A DNA stretch of 64,000 nt from Psychromarinibacter sp048262455. Its GTDB lineage: Bacteria > Pseudomonadota > Alphaproteobacteria > Rhodobacterales > Rhodobacteraceae. The stretch covers positions 66,438 through 130,437 of the forward strand of contig JBLXFD010000011.1 in NCBI GenBank assembly GCA_048262455.1, written 5' to 3'. Below, one piece after another: positions 18,147 through 27,636 of this stretch (its first letter is position 1; the number at the start of each line of letters is the position of its first letter). The notes beneath the pieces were generated by a model. The model did not search any database, was not told where the DNA came from, and saw nothing but the letters and a program-made list of their open reading frames with translations. The position numbers and the translations under genes are program-made.

Positions 18147-19079
18147 TCAGTTTACCGGGTCCGCGCGGCAGGCCGCGACCAGCCGTTCCGCCACCGCCTC
18201 TGCCACCGGCGACAGCAGCGCCCCGGCGCGGAAGATCAGCCCCGCCTCGCGGCTCGTCACCAGCTCCGGCACGTCGATCTCGCGCAGGGCGAGCCCCTCG
18301 GGCGACAGCAGCTGCGAGCGGGTGGTGTAGAGCATCAGGTCGGCGCAGCGCGCGGCGCTGGCGAGGAAGCTGTGCGAGGACGAGGTGATCACCGGGCGCG
18401 GCGGCATGTGGCCGAGGCTGGTGATCCGCCCGTCCAGCTTGCGCCGCGCCAGGGTCGAGGTCGGCGGCAGCCCCCAGGCGACCGACAGAGCCCGGGCGGC
18501 GGGCACCGCGCGGGCCCCGGCCAGCGGGTGCTCGGGCCGCGCCACCGCCACCAGGTCGTCGCTGGTCAGCAGCTCGAAGCGGAACGGGCCCTCGCGCTCC
18601 AGCGGCAGTTCGGCCACCACGAAGTCGAGGTCGCCCGCCTGCAGCCGGCGCAGCAGGTTGCCGTCAAAGCCGCCGTCGACCTCCACCACGACGCCGGGAC
18701 GCTCCGCCGTCAGCGCCGCCACCACCTCTGGCAGCAGCCGCCGCACCCAGGAAGGGCCGGCGCCGATCCGCACCGTGCCGGCATCGCCCGACAGCCGCTC
18801 TGCCACCTCCGCCTCGGCCTGCGCCACCTGCGCGCGGATCGCGCCCGCGTGCTGGGCCAGCCGCGCCCCCACCGGGGTCAGCGTCACCCCGTGCGCGTGG
18901 CGCAGCAGCAGCGGGCTGCCCACCTGGTCCTCCAGCACCTGCAGCGCCTTGGACAGCGTCGGCTGGGCGATGTTCAGCCGCGCGGCGGCGCGGGTGATGT
19001 TGCCGGTCTCGGACACCGCGTGCAGGTAGGCCAGAAGCCGCAGGTCGATCCGGGGCGTCGGCCGTTTCGGGGGGGCCAT
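18147..19079 (-). CDS. LysR-family transcriptional regulator
   Basis: A 310-residue LysR-type regulator. The N-terminal winged helix-turn-helix is at about residues 12-70 (LLAYLHAVSETGNITRAAAR, then QPTLSKALQVLEDQVGSPLL). The effector-binding domain occupies ~95-305. It sits between the dipeptide importer operon (31 bases downstream of its last gene, same strand) and the sulfatase/importer module 1. A T-N11-A palindrome just beyond its 3' end, before the module-1 binding protein, favours module 1 as target. Regulation of the upstream dipeptide operon cannot be excluded. Confidence 0.9.
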   Translation of the reverse strand: MAPPKRPTPRIDLRLLAYLHAVSETGNITRAAARLNIAQPTLSKALQVLEDQVGSPLLLRHAHGVTLTPVGARLAQHAGAIRAQVAQAEAEVAERLSGDAGTVRIGAGPSWVRRLLPEVVAALTAERPGVVVEVDGGFDGNLLRRLQAGDLDFVVAELPLEREGPFRFELLTSDDLVAVARPEHPLAGARAVPAARALSVAWGLPPTSTLARRKLDGRITSLGHMPPRPVITSSSHSFLASAARCADLMLYTTRSQLLSPEGLALREIDVPELVTSREAGLIFRAGALLSPVAEAVAERLVAACRADPVN

Positions 19080-19110
19080 GGCTGTCTCTCTCTGCCTGCG
19101 CGCGGGGCCT

Positions 19111-19859
<749 letters not shown>

Positions 19860-19863
<4 letters not shown>

Positions 19864-20723
19864 GCCCGGGCGCTCACGGAAGGGGCCTCGCGCCAGGCGG
19901 GGTCGCGTTTCAGCACCTCGAGCCTGTCGCGGGGGCGCTCCAGGTCGGGCACCGAGTTCAGCAGGCCAAGCGTGTAGGGGTGCTTCGCCTGTCGCAGCTC
20001 GTCCGCCTTGCAGGTCTCGACGATCCGGCCGGCGTACATGATCGCGATGCGGTCGCAGAACTTGGCGACGAGATTCAGGTCGTGGCTGATGAACATCAGG
20101 CCCATGCCCCGGTCGCGGACCATCTTGTCGAGGATGTCGAGCACCTGCAGCTGGATCGAGACGTCGAGCGCCGAGGTCGGCTCGTCCGCGATCAGGATCT
20201 CGGGGTTCGGCAACACCATCATGGCGATCATGATGCGCTGGCCCATGCCGCCCGAGACCTCGTGCGGGTAGAGGCCCATCACCCGCTCTGGGTCGCGGAT
20301 CGCCACCTCGTCGAGGATTGCCAGCGCGCGCTTGCGGGCCTCGCTGCGCGAGATGCGTTCATGGGCGCGCAGGGCCTCCACCAGCTGCTGGCCCACGGTC
20401 ATCACCGGGTTCAGCGAGAACTTCGGGTCCTGCATCACCATCGACACGCGCCCGCCCCGCAGCTGGCGCATGCGCTTTTCCGGCAGGGTCAGGATGTCCT
20501 CGCCGTGGATCGCCAGCCGGTCGGCCTCGACCATTCCCGGCGGGCGTATCAGCCGCAGCACCGCGCGGCCGGTCATCGACTTGCCCGAGCCGCTTTCGCC
20601 GACGATGCCCAGCCGCTCGCGGCCCAGCGTGAAGGAGATGCCGCGCACCGCGTCCAGAACGCCGCTGCGGGTGTGGAACCGGACCCAGAGGTTTTCCACG
20701 TCGAGAAGGGGGGCCTCGGTCAT
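19860..20723 (-). CDS. Dipeptide/oligopeptide ABC transporter ATP-binding protein (DppD-like)
   Basis: A 287-residue ATPase starting MTEAPLLDVENLWVRFHT at 20723, where ATG overlaps the preceding permease stop. Walker A is GESGSGKSM (Met in place of the usual Thr after Ser), the Q-loop MVMQDPKFSLNP is near 90, the signature EVSGGMGQRIMIAM near 155, and Walker B ILIADEPTSALD near 175. The C-terminal segment HPYTLGLLNSVPDL is the oligopeptide-type ATPase tail. It pairs with the DppF-like protein to drive peptide uptake. Confidence 0.92.
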
Positions 20724-21634
20724 GCGCCGCCGTCCTTCGGGTCCAGCACGTCGCGCAGCCCGTCGCCCAGCAGGTTGAAGGCAAGGCTGATCGAGAAGAT
20801 GGCGAGGCCGGGGATCGTGGCGACCCACCAGCTGTCGAGGATGAACTTGCGCCCCTCCGAGATCATCGCCCCCCATTCCGGGCTGGGCGGCTGCGCGCCG
20901 AGGCCGAGGAACCCGAGGCCCGCAGCGGTCAGGATGATCCCCGCCATGTCCAGCGTGACGCGGATCACCAGCGAAGAGATGCACAGCGGCCAGATGTGCC
21001 GCGTGACGATCCGCAGCGGCCCCGCCCCCTGCAGGCGGATCGCGTGGATGTAGTCCGAGTTGCGGATCGTCAGCGTCTCGGCCCGGGCGATGCGCGCGTA
21101 GGGCGGCCAGGCGGTCAGCGAGATCGCCAGCACTGCGTTCTCGATCCCCGCGCCCAGGGCGGCCACGAAGGCCAGCGCCAGGATCAGCCGCGGGAAGGCG
21201 AGGAAGATGTCGGTGATCCGCATCAGCAGCACGTCGATCCAGCCGCCGGCAAAGCCCGCCACCGTGCCGACGATCAGCCCCACCACCGGGGCCACCATGA
21301 CCACCAGCATGACGATGTAGATCGAGATCCGCGCGCCGTAGAGCAGCCGCGAATAGATGTCCCGCCCGAGGCTGTCGGTGCCGAACAGGTGCTCGCCGCT
21401 TCCCGGCGGCAGCAGGCGCTGGCCGAGGTCCTGGGCGAAGGGGTCATGGCTGGCCAGCAGCGGCGCGAAGATCGCCGCCAGCACCAGGAAGGCCAGCACC
21501 AGCAGCCCCAGCATCGCGAGGGTGTTCGAGCGCAGCGTCAGCCAGCCCTTGTACCAGGCCGAGAGGCGCGCGTGCCGGCGCGAGGTGGGTTCCTCGGCCA
21601 GCAGCCAGGCGCGCATTCCTTGGGAGGTGGTCAT
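20720..21634 (-). CDS. Dipeptide ABC transporter permease (DppC-like)
   Basis: A 304-residue inner-membrane permease beginning MTTSQGMRAWLLAEEPTS at 21634, its ATG overlapping the DppB-like stop. The N-terminal cytoplasmic tail and first helix (ending AIFAPLLASHDPFAQDLGQR), the FGTDSLGRDIYSRLLYGARI block near residue 90, and the C-terminal GDGLRDVLDPKDGG are all diagnostic of DppC/OppC. The permease handles short peptides together with DppB. Confidence 0.93.
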   Translation of the reverse strand: MTTSQGMRAWLLAEEPTSRRHARLSAWYKGWLTLRSNTLAMLGLLVLAFLVLAAIFAPLLASHDPFAQDLGQRLLPPGSGEHLFGTDSLGRDIYSRLLYGARISIYIVMLVVMVAPVVGLIVGTVAGFAGGWIDVLLMRITDIFLAFPRLILALAFVAALGAGIENAVLAISLTAWPPYARIARAETLTIRNSDYIHAIRLQGAGPLRIVTRHIWPLCISSLVIRVTLDMAGIILTAAGLGFLGLGAQPPSPEWGAMISEGRKFILDSWWVATIPGLAIFSISLAFNLLGDGLRDVLDPKDGGA

Positions 21635-22692
21635 TTGGCCCTCGGATCGAAGAAGCGGTAGAGCAGGTCGGAGAAGATGTTGATCGCCACGAAGATCGTC
21701 CCGATCACCACCGTCCCGCCCAGGACGGAGTTCATGTCGTTGGCCAGCAGCGAGGTGGTGAGGTAGCTGCCGAGGCCGGGCCAGGCAAAGATGATCTCGG
21801 TCAGCACCGAGCCTTCCAGCAGGTTCGCGTAGGCCAGCGCGATCACCGTCACCAGCTGGATGCGGATGTTGCGGAAGGCGTGGCCCCAGATCACCTGCCG
21901 CTCGCTCACGCCCTTGACGCGGGCGGTGATGACGTATTCCGAGCTCAGCTGCTCCAGCATGAACGACCGGGTCATGCGGCTGATGTAGGCCAGGCTGTAG
22001 TAGCCCAGCAGCGAGGCGGGCAGGATGATGTGGGAAAAGGCGTCGCGGAACACGGTCCATTCGCCGCGCAGGGCGCTGTCCACCAGCAGGAGGCCGGTGA
22101 TCGGCTCCACGATCCCCTGGTAGAAGATGCCAAGCCGTCCCGGCCCGGCGACCCAGCCGAGGATGCCGTAGAACAGCAGCAGCCCCACCAGCCCCAGCCA
22201 GAAGATCGGCATGGAATACCCGATGAGGCCGACGAAGCGGGCGATCTGGTCGATCCAGCTGCCCCGGCGCACCGCCGCCATGACGCCCAGCGGCACCCCT
22301 AGGACGACGCCCAGGAGCGTGCCCAGGGTGGCAAGCTCCAGCGTGGCGGGGAAGACGCGGGCGATGTCGGTGGCGACCTCCTGCCCGGTGCGGATGGACT
22401 TGCCGAAGTCGCCCTGCAGCACGTCACGCACGTAGATCCAGAACTGCACCAGCAGCGGCTGGTCGAGCCCGAGGTCGCGGTAGGTCTGTTCGTACTGCAC
22501 CTGTGTCGCGCGCTCGCCGATCACCGCCAGCACCGGGTCGATGGGCATCACCCGGCCGATCATGAAGGTCACGAACAGCAGGCCAAGCAGCGTGGCGGCC
22601 ACGGTCGCGGTAGTGGACAGCGACTTGCGGACCCAGATGGGAACGGGCGGCCCAAGCCGCCCGCCCGTTTGATTTACGTTCTGATCGGCCAT
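21631..22692 (-). CDS. Dipeptide ABC transporter permease (DppB-like)
   Basis: A 353-residue permease of the DppB/OppB class. After a 25-residue hydrophilic tail comes TM1 (TLLGLLFVTFMIGRVMP), then the Y-x-x-x-Y-R-DLGLD segment near residue 70 and DFGKSIRTGQEV near 95, both family hallmarks. The EAA-like loop is ITARVKGVSERQVIWGHAFR near 235-255. Its start codon follows the binding-protein stop directly, and the DppC gene overlaps its end, so all membrane parts are made from one message. Confidence 0.92.
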   Translation of the reverse strand: MADQNVNQTGGRLGPPVPIWVRKSLSTTATVAATLLGLLFVTFMIGRVMPIDPVLAVIGERATQVQYEQTYRDLGLDQPLLVQFWIYVRDVLQGDFGKSIRTGQEVATDIARVFPATLELATLGTLLGVVLGVPLGVMAAVRRGSWIDQIARFVGLIGYSMPIFWLGLVGLLLFYGILGWVAGPGRLGIFYQGIVEPITGLLLVDSALRGEWTVFRDAFSHIILPASLLGYYSLAYISRMTRSFMLEQLSSEYVITARVKGVSERQVIWGHAFRNIRIQLVTVIALAYANLLEGSVLTEIIFAWPGLGSYLTTSLLANDMNSVLGGTVVIGTIFVAINIFSDLLYRFFDPRAK

Positions 22693-24288
22693 CTACTTGG
22701 TGATGACCCAGTAGGACACGGCCGTGGTCGCGCCGCCGGCCACGAAGTTCTCGACGTTCGCGCGCATCCCGTTCTGCTCGATCTGCTGGAACATGATGCC
22801 GAAGGGGCTGGCCTGCTGATGCTCGCGCTGCAGCTCGCGGTACATCTCGGCGCGGGCCTCGGTATCGTTCTCGACCACCGCGGCGAGGGTCTTCTCGCTC
22901 ATCTCCGGGATGTCCCAGGCGTTGCGCCAGGCCAGCAGGCCGGTCGCGCCCGCCTCGTCGGTATTGTCCGGGTTGTAGGCGAAGGTGCCGGCGTTGGTAT
23001 TCGGGTCCGGGTAGTCCGGGCCCCAGGCGCCGAGGTAGATGTCATGCTCGCGCGCGCGGTAGCGGTCGAGCGTCTGCGCGCCGGTGCCGACGATCAGCTC
23101 GACATCGCAGCCAAGCTGGCCCCAGGTGTTCTGCAGCGACTGGGCGATGTCCATCCGCTCCTGCGCGTCGCGCACAGAGATCTTGATCGGCCCGCAGTCG
23201 GGGTGATCCGACTCCGCCAGCGCCGCCTTCGCCGCCTCCATGTCGTAGGAGAAGGGCGTTTCCTCCAGCGCGCCGAGGAAGGTGCGCGGCAGGAAGGCCT
23301 GGTGCACCGTGTACTGCCCCTTGAGGAAGGAGTTCGACATCCCTTCGTAGTCGGCCGCCAGCTTCAGCGCCTCGACCACCTTGGGGTCCGACAGCATCTC
23401 GTTCTTCTGGTTGGCCGCGAAATACATCAGCCGGCCGCGCAGCTCGTCGACGATCTTGACGCCCTCGACGCCTTCCAGCCCGGCCACGTCCTCGGGCGAC
23501 AGGTTGCGGGCCACGTCGATGTCGCCGCGCTCCAGCTGCAGGCGCTGCGTGGCGCTTTCCTGGATGTGCTGGACGATCACCCGCTCCATCGCCGGCTTGT
23601 CGCCCTGGTAGTTGGGGTTGAGGTCCATCAGGACGCTCTCGTTCGGCTTCCAGTCCGCCACCTTGTAGGGGCCGGAGCCGGCGGTGTTGGTGCGCAGCCA
23701 CTCGTTGCCAAGGTCACCGTCGACCTCGTTGGCCATGACGGTCTGCTTGTCCACGATGCCGCCGATCACGGCGGCAAGGCAGTTCAGCACGAAGGACACG
23801 GCGTAGGGCTTGTCCAGCTTCAGGACCAGTGTTTTCTCGTCGGTGGCGACGATGGTTTCCTCGACGTTCTCGGGGGTGAAGCCGAACTGCGTGAAGATGA
23901 AGGCGGGGGTCTTATTCAGGATCACCGCGCGGCGCAGCGAGAACTCGGCGTCCTCGGCCGTCACCGGGTTGCCGGACTCGAAGACATGCCCGTCCGCCAT
24001 TGTGAAGGTGATGGTGGTGCCGTCCTCGCTGACCTCCCAGCTTTCCGCCAGGTGCGGCTGAAAGCCGGCGTCCAGGTCCATCGGGTCGAAGTTCACCAGC
24101 GTCTCGTAGACGTTGCGGCTGACATCCTGGCCGGCGAACTCGAAGCTCTCGGCCGGGTCGAAGGTCTTGATGTCGTCGATCCGGTTCGCGATCACCAGCA
24201 TGTTCGGCGGTGTCTCGGCGAAGGCCGGCGCGGCGGCGCCCGCCGCCATGATTCCCGCGACCGCGGCCGCGACGAAGATGTTCTTCAT
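22693..24288 (-). CDS. Dipeptide/oligopeptide ABC transporter substrate-binding protein
   Basis: A 531-residue family-5 periplasmic binding protein. I set the start at 24288 (MKNIFVAAAVAGIMAAGAAA), which has a GGGAGAACGACA leader and gives a signal peptide cleaved near AFAE; an ATG 22 codons upstream would add a Cys-rich, unlikely tail. The lines TFDPAESFEFAGQDVSRNVYETL and EDAEFSLRRAV are typical of DppA/OppA; the long mature domain binds short peptides. A dipeptidase gene precedes it by 19 bases, which suggests peptide use as carbon or nitrogen source. Confidence 0.9.
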   Translation of the reverse strand: MKNIFVAAAVAGIMAAGAAAPAFAETPPNMLVIANRIDDIKTFDPAESFEFAGQDVSRNVYETLVNFDPMDLDAGFQPHLAESWEVSEDGTTITFTMADGHVFESGNPVTAEDAEFSLRRAVILNKTPAFIFTQFGFTPENVEETIVATDEKTLVLKLDKPYAVSFVLNCLAAVIGGIVDKQTVMANEVDGDLGNEWLRTNTAGSGPYKVADWKPNESVLMDLNPNYQGDKPAMERVIVQHIQESATQRLQLERGDIDVARNLSPEDVAGLEGVEGVKIVDELRGRLMYFAANQKNEMLSDPKVVEALKLAADYEGMSNSFLKGQYTVHQAFLPRTFLGALEETPFSYDMEAAKAALAESDHPDCGPIKISVRDAQERMDIAQSLQNTWGQLGCDVELIVGTGAQTLDRYRAREHDIYLGAWGPDYPDPNTNAGTFAYNPDNTDEAGATGLLAWRNAWDIPEMSEKTLAAVVENDTEARAEMYRELQREHQQASPFGIMFQQIEQNGMRANVENFVAGGATTAVSYWVITK

Positions 24289-24307
24289 TGTCGTTCTCCC
24301 TGTTCGG

Positions 24308-25360
24308 TTATTGTTCGCCCCACGTTTTCCGCAGGACGCGCACCCAGTTTTCATGGGTCAGCTTGGCCATCAGGCCATCGTCCACCCCATGCAGTTGCAG
24401 CGCTTCGAGAAGGTTGGGCAGGCCCGCGCAATCCTGGATCGGGGCGGGCACCAGCGCGCCGTCGAAGTCCGATCCAAGGCCGACACGATCCTCTCCCAGC
24501 CTTTCGACCAGATGGTCAAAATGTCGGAGCACTATGTCAAGCTCGAATTCCGCGTCCATGCATCCGTTGGGGCGCAGGAAGGCGCTGGCGAAGTTGATCC
24601 CCACCATGCCGTCGCTGTCGCGGATCATGTCCAGCTGCCGGTCGGTCAGGTTGCGCGCGTTGTTGCAGACCGCCCAGGCGTTGGAATGGGTGGCCACCAG
24701 CGGCGCGTCGGTGATCCGCGCCACGTCCTCGACGCCGGCGGCGTTCAGGTGGGACATGTCGATCATGATCTTCAGCCGGTTGCACTCGCGCACCAGCGCC
24801 TTGCCGGCCTCGGTCAGGCCGGGGCCGATGTCAGGATCCGACGGAAAGCGGAAGGGCACGCCGTGGCCCCAGACGGTGTCGCGGCTCCAGACCGGGCCCA
24901 GCGAGCGCAGGCCGCGCCCGTGCCATTCGTGCAGCCGCGCGAAATCGCGGTCCACCGCCTCGGCGCCCTCGATGTGGATCACCGCCGCCATCTCCTCGGC
25001 CGGCAGCGCCTTCACCACCTCGGCCGCGCTTCGGCACAGCCGCACCGCGCCCGCGGCCTCCAGCGCCTCCAGCGCCGCGAAGCCGCGCTCGGTCCACTCC
25101 AGCGCCATGGCCTCGGGGATCGGGTCGGGCAGGGGGATGTCGTAGGGCGGCGACTGCATCTCCTCGTGGCGCACCGCGGCATTGCCGGGGCTGGGCACGA
25201 AGATCGCGAACATCCCGCCGCCGAAGCCGCCGCGCCGCGCCCGGGGCTTGTCGATATGCCCGTCCGGCAGGCCCGCCGCCACGCCCTCTGCCGTCACGTC
25301 GCCGCGCAGCAGGCGCAGCACCAGGTCGTTGTGACCGTCGAAAATGGGGAAATCTGTCAT
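24308..25360 (-). CDS. Membrane-dipeptidase-type peptidase (M19 family)
   Basis: A 350-residue zinc peptidase of the renal dipeptidase family. The start at 25360 gives MTDFPIFDGHNDLVLRLLRG with the H-x-D zinc motif at residues 10-12. Further hallmarks are the AVIHIEGAEAV bridging Glu region, MIDMSHLNAAG, PLVATHSNAWAV with the third zinc His, and GLGSDFDGA. No signal peptide is present, so it is probably cytosolic and splits imported dipeptides, possibly with D-residues. Its start overlaps the GNAT stop by four bases and the transporter follows directly. Confidence 0.9.
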   Translation of the reverse strand: MTDFPIFDGHNDLVLRLLRGDVTAEGVAAGLPDGHIDKPRARRGGFGGGMFAIFVPSPGNAAVRHEEMQSPPYDIPLPDPIPEAMALEWTERGFAALEALEAAGAVRLCRSAAEVVKALPAEEMAAVIHIEGAEAVDRDFARLHEWHGRGLRSLGPVWSRDTVWGHGVPFRFPSDPDIGPGLTEAGKALVRECNRLKIMIDMSHLNAAGVEDVARITDAPLVATHSNAWAVCNNARNLTDRQLDMIRDSDGMVGINFASAFLRPNGCMDAEFELDIVLRHFDHLVERLGEDRVGLGSDFDGALVPAPIQDCAGLPNLLEALQLHGVDDGLMAKLTHENWVRVLRKTWGEQ

Positions 25361-25809
25361 AGGGGTTCGAGCGCCAGTTTGAAGCCGAGGTGGGAGGGGA
25401 CGAAGCCGGCGGCCTCGTAGAAACGGTGCGCCTCGGGCCGGCGCCGGTCCGAGGTCAGCTGCACCAGCCGGCAATTCCGGCGGCGGGCCCGGGCGACCGC
25501 CCAGTCCAGCAGCTCCCGCCCCAGCCCCTTGCCGCGCAGGTCGGACGCCACCCGCATCGCCTCGATCTGCGCGCGCCAGGCACCGTGGCGCGACAGCCCC
25601 GGCAGGAAGGACAGCAGCAGCGTCGCCACGATCCGTCCCTCGATCTCGCCCACCACCAGTTCGTGGTTTGGGTCGCTCTCGATGGCCGCGAAGGCGTCTT
25701 GGTAGGCCGCGCCCACCCCGGCCGCCTCTCGGGTCTGGCCCAGGTCGTCGTCGGCGTAGAGCGCAAGCAGCTCGGGCAGATCGCCGGCCGATGCAGGTCT
25801 AATGGACAT
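25357..25809 (-). CDS. GNAT-family N-acetyltransferase
   Basis: A 150-residue acetyl-CoA-dependent acyltransferase. I chose the start at 25809 (MSIRPASAGDLPELLALY), preceded by GGTGGTGA; an ATG five codons upstream is also possible. The acetyl-CoA loop (motif A) is SDLRGKGLGRELLDWAV near residues 85-102, and the C-terminal motif B reads AHRFYEAAGFVPSHLGFKL. The acceptor is unknown. The gene opens the peptide-uptake operon and overlaps the dipeptidase start, so a role with peptides or amino acids is a fair guess. Confidence 0.88.
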   Translation of the reverse strand: MSIRPASAGDLPELLALYADDDLGQTREAAGVGAAYQDAFAAIESDPNHELVVGEIEGRIVATLLLSFLPGLSRHGAWRAQIEAMRVASDLRGKGLGRELLDWAVARARRRNCRLVQLTSDRRRPEAHRFYEAAGFVPSHLGFKLALEPL

Positions 25810-25957
25810 TCGTTCACCACCCATGCGGGCACCTTTGGGCAAACGGTGCCGGATCGCAACGGGGATTTTCCGGCGACCTCGGGTCAGGCCGGGGCGCGGC
25901 CGGAGCCGGAGCAGAGGGACCGCGTCACGGCCGCTGCGGTGCATAAAATGTAGGTGC

Positions 25958-25982
25958 GACGGGCGGCTGTTGGCCGCCCGTC
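25958..25982 (-). terminator. Hairpin downstream of the dienelactone hydrolase gene
   Basis: A perfect 10-bp inverted repeat (25958-25967 with 25973-25982) with a 5-nt loop, 40 bases past the stop of the gene ending at 26023. On the minus strand ACATTTTA follows a few bases later. It is the best candidate terminator for the 26-30 kb cluster. Confidence 0.6.
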
Positions 25983-26022
25983 CGAGTTCACCGAAAGCAG
26001 TGTGCCCCTGCTTCCACGCCGA

Positions 26023-26937
26023 TCAACCCGCGAGGTAGGTGCGGAACCACGCCACCGTGCGCTCTTCCGCCAGCTTCGCGGCCGCCTCGTCGTAGCGGGG
26101 GGTGGTGTCGTTGTGGAAGCCGTGGTTGACGCCCGGATAGATGTGCGCCTCGTAGCGCTTGTCGTTCTCTTCCAACGCCTTCTGGTACTCCGGCCACATC
26201 GCGTTGATCCGCTGGTCGAGCGCGGCGAGCTGGATCATCAAAGGCGCCTGGATCTGGGCGACCATGGCGCTGTCCGGCGCCGCTCCGTAGAAGGGGACGC
26301 CCGCGGCCATTTCCGGATAGGCCACCGCCAGCTTGTTGACCACGCCGCCGCCGTAGCAGAAGCCCGTCGCCCCCACCTTGCCGTTCGTCCCCTCAAGCGC
26401 CTGCAGATACTCGAACCCCGCGAAGAAATCGTTGAGAAGCGCCTCGCCGTCGAGGGTCCGCTGCATCTCGCGCCCCTCGTCGTCGCTGCCGGGATAGCCG
26501 CCGAGGGAGGACAGCCCGTCCGGGCCCATGGCGACGAAACCGGCCTTGGCGAGGCGGCGGACCACGTCGCGGATGTAGGGGTTGAGGCCGCGGTTCTCGT
26601 GGATGACCAGCACGGCCGCCGGCGGCTGGTCCGGGTCGATCTCGGTCGGCCGGACAAGGTAGGCGGTGATCTCGCCGGTGCCGTTGGGGCTTTGGTAGGT
26701 GATGTCCTCGCCGGTGATGTCCGGATCGTCCTCGGCCACCTGCTGGGCCAGCGCGTAATTGGGCGCGAGGGTGCCGAGGATCGCGGCGGCGGTCAGCCCG
26801 CCGACCGCCCACTTGCCGGCACGGTCGAGGAACTCGCGCTTCGAGATCTTGCCGTGCGCGTAGTAATCGTAAAGGTCCAGCAACTCCTGGTCGAAATCGG
26901 CCGCGGTCAGGCGGCGGGGGGTAATGTGATCGTCCAT
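26023..26937 (-). CDS. Dienelactone hydrolase family protein, predicted exported
   Basis: A 304-residue alpha/beta hydrolase of the dienelactone hydrolase (carboxymethylenebutenolidase) type. The catalytic triad can be placed at Cys194 (GFCYGGG), Asp241 (LAALDQRI) and His272 (GVNHGFHN), with the supporting Glu in IHENRGLNPY near 114. Residues 30-66 look like a Tat signal in KR form (ISKREFLDRAGK, then a hydrophobic stretch ending ALAQQ) behind a 30-residue acidic N-terminal tail; exported relatives with this layout are known. Dienelactone hydrolases open lactone rings in aromatic catabolism, but no complete ring-cleavage pathway is present here. A hairpin separates it from the gene before. 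Confidence 0.85.
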   Translation of the reverse strand: MDDHITPRRLTAADFDQELLDLYDYYAHGKISKREFLDRAGKWAVGGLTAAAILGTLAPNYALAQQVAEDDPDITGEDITYQSPNGTGEITAYLVRPTEIDPDQPPAAVLVIHENRGLNPYIRDVVRRLAKAGFVAMGPDGLSSLGGYPGSDDEGREMQRTLDGEALLNDFFAGFEYLQALEGTNGKVGATGFCYGGGVVNKLAVAYPEMAAGVPFYGAAPDSAMVAQIQAPLMIQLAALDQRINAMWPEYQKALEENDKRYEAHIYPGVNHGFHNDTTPRYDEAAAKLAEERTVAWFRTYLAG

Positions 26938-26983
26938 TATATGATCTCCCTGTCAATCATCAGAGGCGTAGCACGTCACGGCG

Positions 26984-27013
26984 CACCCGGAAGCGATTCG
27001 ATCCTTCCGGGTG
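26984..27013 (-). terminator. Hairpin between the ferric-reductase-like and dienelactone hydrolase genes
   Basis: A perfect 10-bp inverted repeat (26984-26993 with 27004-27013) with a 10-nt loop, lying 12 bases past the stop of the membrane protein gene. There is no T-run on the minus strand, so it may attenuate or protect the upstream message rather than end it. Confidence 0.45.
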
Positions 27014-27025
27014 GGTTCGGCGCCA

Positions 27026-27631
27026 TCACCGACGCGTGAGGCGGAGGCTTCGCCATGGCTGGAACTGCAGCACCGCCTTCGCCGTGGCGGCGAGCACGAG
27101 CAGGCAAAGCGCGGTCTTGGACAGCGTACCCATGGTGCCCTCGATCAGCATGGCGTGGGCGACCGCGGTCAGCGCAGCCAGCGCGACGCTGACGGTGTGG
27201 CCGACGCGCCAGACGCGGGCGGGAAGGTGCCGGCGCAGCAGCGCGAGGCTGGCGGCGGCGAAGAGCATCCACATGGAAATCACGCCCAGCGGCGAAAACG
27301 TGGTGGGCGCCGAGAAGGTGAGCGCGTCGATCATGTCCGGCGGACTGGTGATCCAGAGCCCGGCGACATGGGCGATGACCGCAAGGATAAGGACGACCCC
27401 GCCGATGCGGTGCGCCCGGCTTCTGCGCCGCCCCGTCAGCGCCGGCAGGAGGCCCGCCACCAGAAGCGGCTGGATCAGCACCGCGACCATGGCGACGATC
27501 CCGGCGAAACCGGCGGCGATGTAGACCGGCTGCCGCCACTGCAACAGCGGGCTTTTCGCGGCGATCACGATCGGCACGGCGATGGCCGCGCCGAGGCAGG
27601 TCCAGACGAGGAAGGCTTTGGCCGGGGGCAC
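27026..27631 (-). CDS. Bis-heme ferric-reductase-like transmembrane protein
   Basis: A 201-residue membrane protein; I used the GTG at 27631, five bases after the preceding stop, because the hydrophobic sequence begins right there. About six helices are predicted. Two H-x13-H pairs lie in separate helices, His74/His88 and His145/His159, the spacing of axial ligands for two stacked b-hemes in ferric reductase and NADPH oxidase membrane domains. No FAD or NAD domain is attached, so it needs a redox partner. Its neighbours are a cytochrome b5-fused flavoenzyme and a Tat-exported dioxygenase-like protein, so electron transfer across the membrane between such partners is a reasonable inference. 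Confidence 0.75.
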   Translation of the reverse strand: MPPAKAFLVWTCLGAAIAVPIVIAAKSPLLQWRQPVYIAAGFAGIVAMVAVLIQPLLVAGLLPALTGRRRSRAHRIGGVVLILAVIAHVAGLWITSPPDMIDALTFSAPTTFSPLGVISMWMLFAAASLALLRRHLPARVWRVGHTVSVALAALTAVAHAMLIEGTMGTLSKTALCLLVLAATAKAVLQFQPWRSLRLTRR

Positions 27632-27636
27632 GTGGC

